Position numbers and translations under genes: made by a program. DNA of 24,720 bases from Bacillota bacterium (GTDB taxonomy: Bacteria > Bacillota_C > Negativicutes > Sporomusales > Sporomusaceae), in NCBI GenBank assembly GCA_023441125.1, contig JAEZQV010000224.1, forward strand, positions 1 through 24,720, given 5' to 3'. The notes under the pieces are model-generated. The model did no database searches and was not told where the DNA came from. It saw only the letters and a list, made by a program, of their open reading frames with translations. This document shows positions 1 through 7,555 of the stretch, piece by piece; within the stretch, counting starts at the first letter, position 1, and each line of letters opens with the position of its first letter.

Positions 1-1757
1 GACAATACACTGTCCGCTGCGGCCACGCCGCCGTTGATGGTGTATTGTGGCCAGACACGATACGTGCGTTCGGAACCGTTAACCAGATAGCTATGTTCGA
101 CCGGCGTCGGTTCCAGCGCAAGCTGCTGAAGCACTTGCTGCAGGGTGAATGCACCGGTGGTGACAATCTGATCGCGGTCGCGCAATACGGTATCAGCCGC
201 TGCTGGCAGACCATTGACGGTTATCTGCGGCGCCAGTTCATACCTTTTGCCGTTAATAGAGAAATCGCTAGGCCCCGGGACCGGTGTAACCTCCTGGACA
301 CAGGGAGCCGGTGTCGTGCCGTCCGCGCCCGGCGTAACCAGGATAATGTCATTATCGGCAAGCGCGTCGCTAAGTTTGGCCGGTTGAGAGTTGCGGGTAA
401 TTTGACCGGGAATGCCATGTCCGCCGGCAATGAAGCGGGTTTCACCGTTGACTGAAATGGTAAGTCCCATGCCTGGCCGGCCACGCAGCGCCCGGATGTC
501 AATCCCGGCGGCCAGCAGGGCGTCGGCTACTGTCAAGCGACTGAGATTGAATAACCGGATGGAGCGGTCATTCACCATGATATTGATGAAGTTTAGTGTG
601 CGTCCGCCGGCCAGTTTAAGTATTCCCAGCGGCGTTACGGCATCGGGCGTGCAAAGTGTGGCAGGAATACCGGCAATACCCTCCAGTGAATCCGGGCAGC
701 GAATGGCAACCCGGGCGGCCGGAATATCCAGGGCTGCGGCCAGCGCTTCCGGTAACAGCGGGGTCAAAGCACCGCCGCCGACCAACAGCACAGCCTGCGG
801 CTGTTCAATGTTGAGCGCCAGGATTTCCGTGGCAATGGCCTGCGCCAGTTCCCCGACTTTGGGAGTCATCGCATCAATAATGTCTTTGGCCGGTAATTTG
901 TGAGGCATGCCCAATACATCGGTGAAAGCGATTTTTTTATTTTTTCCGCCTAACTGACGCTTGACGGTTTCGGCGACATTAAAATCAAGCAAAAACTTTT
1001 GGGAGATGGCCTCGGTAATTTCATCGCCGGCAAAGGGCACCATGCCATAGGCAATAACCGAGCCGTCGCGGGTGATGGCCACGTCGGAAGTGCCGGCGCC
1101 GACATCGACCAGCACCAGATTGAGATGACGCATGGTGGCGGGAATCAGCACATTAATAGCGGCAATGGGTTCAAGGGTTAAGGTGGCCATTTCCAGGCCC
1201 ACGGCCTGAATGGCCGATTGCAGCGAGTCAATAACCTGCCGCGGCAAAAAGGTGGCGATAACTTCAATCGAGCAGCGTTTGCCGCGCTGACCGACCAGAC
1301 TTTTGATGCGGGTTCCGTCCAGGCTGAAGCTTACGACACTGTAGCCTACGCAGTAATAATCGGCCGGTTCCGGCACAGCGCCGGAAGTTGCCAGTTCGGC
1401 CTGCGCGGTCTGAATGGCGGCCAGCTCCAGCGAGCGTTCATCTTCCGGGGTGAGGGTACCGCGATTGACGGTTTCCAGTTCGGCAGCCACCCGCAGGGTG
1501 CAGAGGGCGCGGCCGGCGGCAGCAACCGCTACTTTGCTCAGTTTGCCGACAGAGGCTTCCAGGCGGGTTTTTACCGCGTCCAGTATGCCGGCTACTTCCT
1601 GCACATCATGAATCTGCCCGTCCAGCATGGCGCGGGTATGATGTTCTTCGCGGTCTGAGGCCAGCAGCCGGATTGTGCCGTTTTGTGCTTCGCCGACAAG
1701 ACCGACCACACTGCGTGTGCCGATATCTAAAGCAAAGAGGAGTTGGTTGTTTTCCAT
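1..1757 (-). CDS. FtsA-like actin-fold ATPase with C-terminal repeats (partial)
   Basis: Open for 585 codons from an ATG at 1757 to the window edge, so the C-terminus is missing. An AAGGAG ribosome site lies 7 nt upstream (1764-1769). The actin/Hsp70/FtsA ATPase fold shows as phosphate-1 loop ALDIGTRS (residues 9-16), phosphate-2 loop DVGAGTSDVAIT (218-229) and adenosine motif LLVGGGALTPLL (324-335). Classical FtsA is about 420 residues. Here the ATPase part ends near 385 and at least 200 more residues follow, rich in VNG/ING motifs; residues 500-525 and 558-585 look like tandem copies. It belongs to the FtsA/PilM/EutJ superfamily. A filament or scaffold role in the cell envelope is inference, and a bona fide ftsA is unlikely because no ftsZ or division genes are near. 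Transcribed divergently from the degV operon. Confidence 0.8.
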   Translation of the reverse strand, partial: MENNQLLFALDIGTRSVVGLVGEAQNGTIRLLASDREEHHTRAMLDGQIHDVQEVAGILDAVKTRLEASVGKLSKVAVAAAGRALCTLRVAAELETVNRGTLTPEDERSLELAAIQTAQAELATSGAVPEPADYYCVGYSVVSFSLDGTRIKSLVGQRGKRCSIEVIATFLPRQVIDSLQSAIQAVGLEMATLTLEPIAAINVLIPATMRHLNLVLVDVGAGTSDVAITRDGSVIAYGMVPFAGDEITEAISQKFLLDFNVAETVKRQLGGKNKKIAFTDVLGMPHKLPAKDIIDAMTPKVGELAQAIATEILALNIEQPQAVLLVGGGALTPLLPEALAAALDIPAARVAIRCPDSLEGIAGIPATLCTPDAVTPLGILKLAGGRTLNFINIMVNDRSIRLFNLSRLTVADALLAAGIDIRALRGRPGMGLTISVNGETRFIAGGHGIPGQITRNSQPAKLSDALADNDIILVTPGADGTTPAPCVQEVTPVPGPSDFSINGKRYELAPQITVNGLPAAADTVLRDRDQIVTTGAFTLQQVLQQLALEPTPVEHSYLVNGSERTYRVWPQYTINGGVAAADSVL

Positions 1758-1784
1758 TAGGTACTCCTTAACAATGTTATAATA

Positions 1785-1818
1785 ATACTATCGGTTGGAT
1801 ATCGCCAAACAATAGTAT
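1785..1818. promoter_or_regulatory. 34-bp imperfect palindrome, possible operator
   Basis: Arms 1785-1801 and 1802-1818 match at 13 of 17 positions by my count, with outer halves ATACTAT/ATAGTAT and inner TTGG/CCAA around a GATATCG-like centre. It lies 28 bp upstream of the FtsA-like start, where a promoter for that gene would sit; AT-rich TATTAT/TATAAC candidates lie at its inner edge. Its size and symmetry suit a dimeric DNA-binding regulator. No known operator consensus was recognised. Confidence 0.4.
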
Positions 1819-1877
1819 CCTTTGGCATGTTTTTTTCTTGATTCGCCGCCTAATATCCTATTTCCTGTCAGTAAGCA

Positions 1878-1909
1878 GACAAAAATCGCAAACAATTGCG
1901 ATTCTTGTC
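1878..1909. repeat. Strong inverted repeat upstream of degV
   Basis: Arms GACAA+AATCGCAA (1878-1891) and TTGCGATT+TTGTC (1896-1909) pair over 13 of 14 positions around a 4-base centre, ACAA. A weaker hairpin (AAATGG/CCATTT) with a T-run follows at 1910-1930. No gene lies upstream on the plus strand and the likely degV promoter is downstream, so an operator fits better than a terminator. If transcription began further upstream it could be a leader hairpin. Confidence 0.45.
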
Positions 1910-1937
1910 AAATGGCCGGACCATTTTTTTAGTGTAT

Positions 1938-1966
1938 TTGCCCCGGATAATTTGGTAAAATATAGT
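1938..1966 (+). promoter_or_regulatory. Sigma-A-type promoter for the degV-fakA operon
   Basis: TTGCCC at 1938-1943, a 17-bp spacer and TATAGT at 1961-1966. The predicted start near 1973 leaves a leader of about 22 nt before the TTG start codon, with the ribosome site inside it. Confidence 0.55.
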
Positions 1967-1994
1967 TTAAGATCAGGAGAGGAGTATCCGTACG

Positions 1995-2831
1995 TTGTCC
2001 AATATACATATTGTGGTTGACAGCACGGCTAATATACCGGCCGAAGTGCTGGCCAAGAACCCCAATCTCCACGTTGTGCCGTTAACGGTAACCCTGGGTG
2101 AGACGGCCTGGAGCGAACTGGAGCTAAGCAATGCGGCCCTATTCCGCCTAGCCGGGGAACAGGGCCTCTATCCCCGCACCTCGCAGCCGTCGCCGGGGGA
2201 GTTCACCAAGGCATTCGCGCCGGCGGCCATGGGGCAGCCGGTTATCATGATCAGCCTGGCGGGCGGGCTGAGCGGTACGGCAGATGGGGCCAGAGCAGCG
2301 GCCAAGGAATATAAGGGCTGTGATATTCATATTATCGATTCGGGCACAACCGCCATCGGTGTCAGTAAAATGGCGGAAGCCGCCCTGCACATGGCGGCGC
2401 AGAACGTGCCGGCGGCCGTAATTGCCGGACGTCTGCAGCAGTTAGCCGAGGCCACCCGGACGCTGTTTATGCCCGACTCGCTGGAATATCTTCACAAGGG
2501 CGGGCGGATAGGCGGCGCAGCCGCGCTGTTTGGCGCGATCTTACAGATCAAACCCATTCTGCATTTGCATGCCGGCCGGGTGCAGGTCCTTGACAAGGTG
2601 CGGACCAGGCCGCGGGCGGTGGCTCGCATGCTGGAGGAACTGGCGCAGCCTGGTGAACTGGCCTACATCGGTGTGGCTCACAGTCTGGTGGCAGCGCCGG
2701 CCGAAGAAGTATATCATACCATTTGCCGGCAATATCCTAATACCCCTGTAGTGCTTAATCCCATCAGCCCTGTGTTGAGCGCCCATCTGGGACCGGGGGT
2801 AATCGGCCTGATTTTTCAGCGCAAACTATAG
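1995..2831 (+). CDS. DegV family fatty-acid-binding protein (FakB-like)
   Basis: 278 residues, the usual DegV length. It starts at a TTG preceded by the purine-rich AGGAGAGGAG (1975-1984), a strong ribosome site that fixes this start. Family signatures in order: VVDSTANIP (7-15), TSQPSPGEF (62-70) and GGLSGT (90-95), which form the fatty-acid head-group site in DegV structures, then DSLEYLHKGGRIG at mid-length. DegV proteins bind a fatty acid and, as FakB, present it to the kinase FakA for phosphorylation and entry into phospholipid synthesis. A FakA-like gene begins 46 nt downstream on the same strand, supporting a FakB role. Which fatty acid is bound cannot be read from the sequence. Confidence 0.88.
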   Translation: MSNIHIVVDSTANIPAEVLAKNPNLHVVPLTVTLGETAWSELELSNAALFRLAGEQGLYPRTSQPSPGEFTKAFAPAAMGQPVIMISLAGGLSGTADGARAAAKEYKGCDIHIIDSGTTAIGVSKMAEAALHMAAQNVPAAVIAGRLQQLAEATRTLFMPDSLEYLHKGGRIGGAAALFGAILQIKPILHLHAGRVQVLDKVRTRPRAVARMLEELAQPGELAYIGVAHSLVAAPAEEVYHTICRQYPNTPVVLNPISPVLSAHLGPGVIGLIFQRKL

Positions 2832-2877
2832 TGGTTTCCGCAGATAATAGAGATACTACGGCAAAGGGGGTATTTGC

Positions 2878-4488
2878 ATGCAGTCCGGTATGGATGTAAT
2901 TGACGGTAAAGATTTTCGCCGCATGATTGCCGGGGCTTATGGGGCTTTTATGCGCGAGCATGAATATATCAACAATTTGAATGTCTTCCCGGTGCCTGAT
3001 GGTGATACCGGGACCAATATGCTGCTGACGCTGGGAGCGGTAGCCAAAGCCGTGGCTGAAGCGCCGGCGGCGGGCATTGGTTCATTGGCCCGCCGGGGAG
3101 CCGACAGCGCCATTATGGGAGCCCGGGGCAACTCGGGAGTCATTTTGTCGCAGCTCTTACGGGGGATTGCCCGCGGTCTGGCGGGCAAGGATACCGCTAC
3201 GGCGGCTGAGGTCGGCAAGGCTTTCCAGTATGGCATTCTATATGCCTACCGGGCGGTAGCCAGGCCGGTCGAGGGCACGATTCTGACGGTGGCCAAGGGA
3301 ATCGCCAAGGGTACGCGCCGGGCGGTGCGCGAGTATGCGGCCTTTGCCGATATTTTGTCAGAAGCAATCCGGGCCGGACAAGAGGAGCTTAAGCGGACAC
3401 CGGAGCTTTTGCCGGAGCTTAAGGCCGCCGGTGTGGTTGACGCCGGCGGGCAGGGCCTGATCGTCTTCTTAAATGGCTGCCTCGAAGGCCTGGAAGGAAG
3501 GTATAGCGGTCCGGAGGCCGACTTTGGCCGCACGCTGACGGTACCGGGAGTAGCGCCGGCAATCACCATTGCCCATCCTTATTGCACCGAGTTTGTGGTT
3601 AAACGGTTTGCCGCCAGTCTGGAGGAAGTAAAGCGCCAACTGGAGCAAATGGGTGACTCCCTGGTGCTTGCTCCCGGTGACGGGATGTTAAAGGTGCATA
3701 TCCATACCGCGCATCCGGGCGCTATTTTAGAATCGGCCATAGCCTGGGGGACACTGCACGCCATAAAAATTGACAATATGGCCGACCAGCACCGGCAGAC
3801 AATGGAACTAAAAACCGACAACAAGAACCGGAGCGGCCTGGCCGTCATCAGTGTAGTGAACGGCGAAGGCCTGACAGCGATTATGCGTCAACTGGGGGCC
3901 GCTGTTGTCATAAGCGGCGGACAGACAATGAATCCGCCGGTGGAAGAGTTCGTAACGGCCATCCATAATGGTCCGGCAGAACAATATATCATTCTGCCTA
4001 ATAATAAAAATATTGTCCTGGCGGCCGGGCAGGTTAAGAAACTGCTGGGCGACAAAGTGGCGGTTGTGCCGACGATTAATGTGCCGCAAGGCCTGGCTGC
4101 CGTGCTGGCGTTTGATCCTGACGGCAGTCTGGCGGATAATCTGGCCAGGATGACGGCGGCTCAGGCTAAGGTTAAGGCGGCCAGCCTGACGACGGCTGTC
4201 CGGGAATCTAAGGTCGGCGGGCATACTGTGCCGGCCGGGGCCTATATTGGGCTGATTGAAGGGCGCATTGTTGTCTGGGCAGATACGCTGGCTGTTTCCC
4301 TGGAAAAGCTGATCAGCCGGTTAGCCGGGACGGATGCCGCTCTTGTCAGCCTGTATTATGGTGCCGAAATCACAGCGGCTGAGGCCGGCCGGCTGGCCTC
4401 CGATCTTGAGCGGCAATTCACCGGACTCGCGGTGGAGTTATATGCGGGCGGCCAGGCGCATTATCCGTTCATCATCAGTGTAGAGTAA
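2878..4488 (+). CDS. fakA: FakA-like fatty acid kinase (DAK2/DhaL domain protein, YloV family)
   Basis: 536 residues, normal for FakA/YloV. The N-terminal DhaL-type kinase domain carries NVFPVPDGDTGTNM (35-48), whose aspartates D41 and D43 coordinate Mg-ATP in the DhaL fold, then GARGNSGVILSQ and VVDAGGQGLIVFLNG. The C-terminal half is the DegV-like/DAK1_2 region typical of FakA. ATP phosphorylates the fatty acid held by FakB; the acyl-phosphate feeds PlsX/PlsY lipid synthesis in the cytoplasm. An AAAGGGGG ribosome site at about 2861-2869 supports the ATG at 2878; another in-frame ATG at 2890 is possible. Forms an operon with the DegV gene upstream. The companion alkaline-shock gene often next to fakA in Firmicutes is absent here. 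Confidence 0.88.
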   Translation: MQSGMDVIDGKDFRRMIAGAYGAFMREHEYINNLNVFPVPDGDTGTNMLLTLGAVAKAVAEAPAAGIGSLARRGADSAIMGARGNSGVILSQLLRGIARGLAGKDTATAAEVGKAFQYGILYAYRAVARPVEGTILTVAKGIAKGTRRAVREYAAFADILSEAIRAGQEELKRTPELLPELKAAGVVDAGGQGLIVFLNGCLEGLEGRYSGPEADFGRTLTVPGVAPAITIAHPYCTEFVVKRFAASLEEVKRQLEQMGDSLVLAPGDGMLKVHIHTAHPGAILESAIAWGTLHAIKIDNMADQHRQTMELKTDNKNRSGLAVISVVNGEGLTAIMRQLGAAVVISGGQTMNPPVEEFVTAIHNGPAEQYIILPNNKNIVLAAGQVKKLLGDKVAVVPTINVPQGLAAVLAFDPDGSLADNLARMTAAQAKVKAASLTTAVRESKVGGHTVPAGAYIGLIEGRIVVWADTLAVSLEKLISRLAGTDAALVSLYYGAEITAAEAGRLASDLERQFTGLAVELYAGGQAHYPFIISVE

Positions 4489-4509
4489 AAAGGGGATGTG
4501 GGAGATATT

Positions 4510-5154
4510 ATGTTTAGTTCATTAAGTATCAGCGATTTTGCCGCCAAACTGGCTTCGGACGAGGTCCCGCCGGGCGGGGGCAGCACAGCGGCCGTTGGCG
4601 GTCTGCTGGGAGCGGCACTGGTGGAAATGGCTATCAATTACTCGCTTAAGAGTCCGAAACTGGTGGAATGCAATGAACTCTTAATTGCCAAGCAGGCCGA
4701 TCTGGCCAGACTGCACATTGAATTGACCATCTTAATAGACCGGGATGCTTTGGCTTTGCGGGGACTGCTGGGGGCTGCCGGCTTGCCGGCGACCACCGCC
4801 GAAAAAAAACAGGTCCGAACTCTGGCTTTGCAAAAGGCGTTGAAGCAGGCGGCCGACGTGCCGCTGGAGACCGCCAGGGCCTGTCTGGAGGTTATCGAAA
4901 TCGGCAAGGCGATTGTTGCCAAAGTCGATAAAATTGTCGTGAGCGATTTGATGGCCGGGGTGGCGGCCGCGCATGCCGGTATTACCAGCAGTCTGCTAAG
5001 TACAGCCATCAACCTGAGCGAGATTGAGGATGAAGCGCTGGTCAGTGCGCTTAAGGGCCAGATCTTTCTGTTACAGACGGCAGCAGATGAAATGAAGACT
5101 GCCATTGAAGACAAAGTATACGGCAGTGCGCCCTTTACTGTATTGCGGGGCTGA
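4510..5154 (+). CDS. Cyclodeaminase/cyclohydrolase family protein (FTCD C-domain / FchA-like)
   Basis: 214 residues from the ATG at 4510; a GTG at 4498 would add four residues but sits only 2 nt from its GGGG, whereas GGGAG at 4500-4504 suits the ATG. The glycine-rich EVPPGGGSTAAVGGLLGAALVEM near residues 18-40 is the hallmark of the formimidoyl-THF cyclodeaminase family (PF04961), here stand-alone and all-helical. Members either release ammonia from formimino-THF or, as FchA in acetogens and clostridia, hydrolyse methenyl-THF to formyl-THF. No histidine- or purine-degradation gene is adjacent, so the reaction is unresolved. It begins 21 nt after fakA and is probably cotranscribed. Confidence 0.82.
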   Translation: MFSSLSISDFAAKLASDEVPPGGGSTAAVGGLLGAALVEMAINYSLKSPKLVECNELLIAKQADLARLHIELTILIDRDALALRGLLGAAGLPATTAEKKQVRTLALQKALKQAADVPLETARACLEVIEIGKAIVAKVDKIVVSDLMAGVAAAHAGITSSLLSTAINLSEIEDEALVSALKGQIFLLQTAADEMKTAIEDKVYGSAPFTVLRG

Positions 5155-5169
5155 TGCGCCGGGGATAAG

Positions 5170-5209
5170 AAAGCCCTGCCGCCAGGTTATGACTTGGCGG
5201 CAGGGCTTT
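5170..5209. terminator. Bidirectional Rho-independent terminator
   Basis: A perfect 15-bp stem (5170-5184 with 5195-5209) around a 10-nt loop, T-rich on the plus strand and A-flanked on the left, so T-rich on the minus strand as well. It lies exactly between the convergent cyclodeaminase gene (stop 5154) and tex (stop 5216). Confidence 0.92.
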
Positions 5210-5215
5210 TGTACG

Positions 5216-7402
5216 TTATTGTTTGGGTACTTGCTTCAGGCTCAGGCCGATGCGCTGGCGCTGCTCATCCACGCTGATAACCATCACCTCGATGATGTCA
5301 CCGACGGAAATAACATCGATGGGATGGCGGAAGTGCTTGTGACTGAGCTCGGAACGGTGAATCAGACCGTTGATTTTGATGCCGATGTCGACAAAGGCGC
5401 CAAAGTCGGTTACATTATGAACCGTTCCTGTTACAATGGTACCCGGCGTAATATCTGACAGCTTGACGATGTTTTTGCGGGTCTGGGGCGGCGGTACGTC
5501 CTCGCGGGGATCGCGGCCCGGTTTGGCTAACGCGGCGAGGATGTCCCGGACAGTAGGCGCGCCGGCGTTCAGTTCTGCCGCCAAGGTGGCGGCGTCGGCG
5601 GCCGGTGCCGCCTGTTGCAGGGCGGCCAGCCGGTTTTTATCGGCAAGGTCTTTCAGGGTAAAGCCAAGTTTACTTAAAAGAGCCTCGGCCAGCTCATACG
5701 ATTCCGGGTGGACCGGCGTGTTGTCCAACGGATTGCCGGCCTGGGCAATCCGTAAAAAGCCGGCGCACTGGGTAAAGGCTGCCTTGCCCAGGCGGGCCAC
5801 TTTAAGCAGCTCTTTGCGGCTTTTGAACTGCCCATTTTCCGTACGGTAGGCGACTATGTTTTTGGCAACACCGGCGTTAATGCCGGCCACATAAGTAAGC
5901 AAGGCCGGCGAGGCGGTATTGAGTTCGACGCCGACGTGGTTAACGCAGGATTCCACTACATTGGCTAATGTACCGCCCAGTTCCTTCTGGTTTACATCAT
6001 GCTGGTACTGGCCGACACCAATGGATTGGGGATCAATTTTAACCAGTTCGGCCAGCGGGTCCTGAATCCGGCGGGCAATGGACACGGCGCCCCGGATGGA
6101 TACATCCAGCTCCGGCAGTTCCTCCTTGGCCAGCTTGGAGGCCGAATACACCGATGCGCCGGCTTCGTTGGCAATGATATAATGTACGTTCAAATTATTG
6201 TTGTTGATAAGCTGGGCGGCGAATTCCTCGGTTTCATAGGAAGCCGTGCCATTGCCGATACTGATCAGGGTAACCCCGTGGGTGCGGATAAGCGCCAGCA
6301 CTTTGGCGGCTGCTTCCTCCCGCTGCCGCTCACTCATGGTAATATACAGGGTACTGGTGGCCAGCACGGCGCCGGTAGGATCGACAATGGCCATTTTGCA
6401 GCCGGTGCGATAACCGGGGTCCAGCCCCATGACCGTATGGCCCGCCAGCGGCGCCTGCAACAGCAACTGGCGCAGGTTGAGGCCAAATACGCGGATGGCC
6501 TGTTTTTCGGCGTTTTCCGTCAGCAGGCTGCGGATTTCCCGCTCCATGGCCGGAAACAACAGGCGTTTATAGCCGTCATGGATAGCAGCCTGGAGGATCT
6601 GGCTGAAAATAGACTGGCCGGTGATCAGCTTATTGGCAATCAGCCGGCAATTGAATTCATGGTCGGTTAGCAAATCCACCTTGAGCGTGCCTTTGCTTTC
6701 GCCGCGGTTGACGGCGAGAATCCGGTGGGAAGGCATCCGCTTAACCGGCTCGCGGTATTCCTTGTACATCAGGAATTCTTTGGCCTCCGCCTCAGCTACC
6801 GCCAGCTGGCTGGCAATTTCCGCCTTTTGCCATAATTCCTTGCGGAGCATGGCGCGGATATCGGCCTGTTCATTCACCGTCTCGGCGATAATGTCCTGTG
6901 CGCCGGCCAGTGCCAGTTCGGGCGTGGTAATTTCGTGCTCGTCACTTAAGTATTGGCCGGCAATTGCCAGCGGGTCGCCGCTGGTCAGTTCCTGGGCCAG
7001 GATTGTTTCCGCCAGCGGTTCCAGCCCTTTTTCACGGGCGATCTGGGCGCGCGTCCGTTTTTTCGGGCGGTATGGCAGGTAGAGATCTTCCAGATCCTGC
7101 AGCTTGATTGTCGCCAGAATGGCAGCATTCAGTTCGGGCGTTAATTTGCCCTGTTCTTCGATGCTGGCGACAATCTCTGCCTGGCGCTTAATTAAATTGC
7201 GCAGATACTGGGTACGTTCCTCAATTGTCCGGATATGTTCTTCATTGAGTTCGCCGGTGGCTTCCTTGCGGTAACGGGCAATAAACGGGACGGTATTGCC
7301 GTCATCCAGTAAGGTAATAACCGCTGTTACCTGATGGGGCTTAACAGCCAGCTCGCGGGCAATAATCGCGGGTACTTCGCTAATCAGCATAAGATTCACC
7401 AT
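5216..7402 (-). CDS. tex: Tex-family RNA-binding transcription accessory protein
   Basis: 728 residues, the family length. The N-terminal helical region carries the Tex signature NTVPFIARYRKEATGELNEE (about 35-54). A YqgF/RNase H-like domain follows (GLDPGYRTGCK), then helix-hairpin-helix segments (NTASPALLTYVAGINAGVA; SRKELLKVARLGKAAFTQC), and a C-terminal S1 domain (GTVHNVTDFGAFVDIGIKI) ending in GLSLKQV. Tex is a conserved cytoplasmic nucleic-acid-binding factor linked to transcription and toxin gene expression. The start is uncertain: the ATG at 7402 has only GAAG close by, and the ATG at 7390 (MLISEV) is an alternative. A good promoter lies just upstream. Monocistronic: flanked by terminators on both sides. 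Confidence 0.95.
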   Translation of the reverse strand: MVNLMLISEVPAIIARELAVKPHQVTAVITLLDDGNTVPFIARYRKEATGELNEEHIRTIEERTQYLRNLIKRQAEIVASIEEQGKLTPELNAAILATIKLQDLEDLYLPYRPKKRTRAQIAREKGLEPLAETILAQELTSGDPLAIAGQYLSDEHEITTPELALAGAQDIIAETVNEQADIRAMLRKELWQKAEIASQLAVAEAEAKEFLMYKEYREPVKRMPSHRILAVNRGESKGTLKVDLLTDHEFNCRLIANKLITGQSIFSQILQAAIHDGYKRLLFPAMEREIRSLLTENAEKQAIRVFGLNLRQLLLQAPLAGHTVMGLDPGYRTGCKMAIVDPTGAVLATSTLYITMSERQREEAAAKVLALIRTHGVTLISIGNGTASYETEEFAAQLINNNNLNVHYIIANEAGASVYSASKLAKEELPELDVSIRGAVSIARRIQDPLAELVKIDPQSIGVGQYQHDVNQKELGGTLANVVESCVNHVGVELNTASPALLTYVAGINAGVAKNIVAYRTENGQFKSRKELLKVARLGKAAFTQCAGFLRIAQAGNPLDNTPVHPESYELAEALLSKLGFTLKDLADKNRLAALQQAAPAADAATLAAELNAGAPTVRDILAALAKPGRDPREDVPPPQTRKNIVKLSDITPGTIVTGTVHNVTDFGAFVDIGIKINGLIHRSELSHKHFRHPIDVISVGDIIEVMVISVDEQRQRIGLSLKQVPKQ

Positions 7403-7429
7403 CTTCGTAAATAAGTCTTTAACTTTTAT

Positions 7430-7457
7430 ATTATATCAGTTTTTACCATCAGGGCAA
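7430..7457 (-). promoter_or_regulatory. Sigma-A-type promoter for tex
   Basis: Read on the minus strand: TTGCCC (7457-7452), a 16-bp spacer and a perfect TATAAT (7435-7430). The predicted start near 7423 leaves a leader of about 20-33 nt depending on which tex start codon is used. The same TTGCCC -35 occurs in the degV promoter. Confidence 0.7.
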
Positions 7458-7524
7458 TATATCCTGCCCAGTTATAGATAATATGCCACTAACCGGGCTG
7501 ATTTTTTCGGGGCATAAAATACGG

Positions 7525-7551
7525 AACGTCACGCTTACGGGGCGTGACGTT
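7525..7551 (-). terminator. Terminator after the HD-GYP gene
   Basis: A perfect 10-bp stem (7525-7534 with 7542-7551), 7-nt loop, starting 5 nt beyond the HD-GYP stop codon. On the minus strand the following bases include TATTTTA and, further on, AAAAAAT; the immediate U-tract is weak. Confidence 0.65.
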
Positions 7552-7555
7552 GGCA

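Noticed and set aside
5999..6670. 223-codon open frame on the plus strand
   Set aside because: Antisense to the middle of tex; no ribosome site or recognisable domain.
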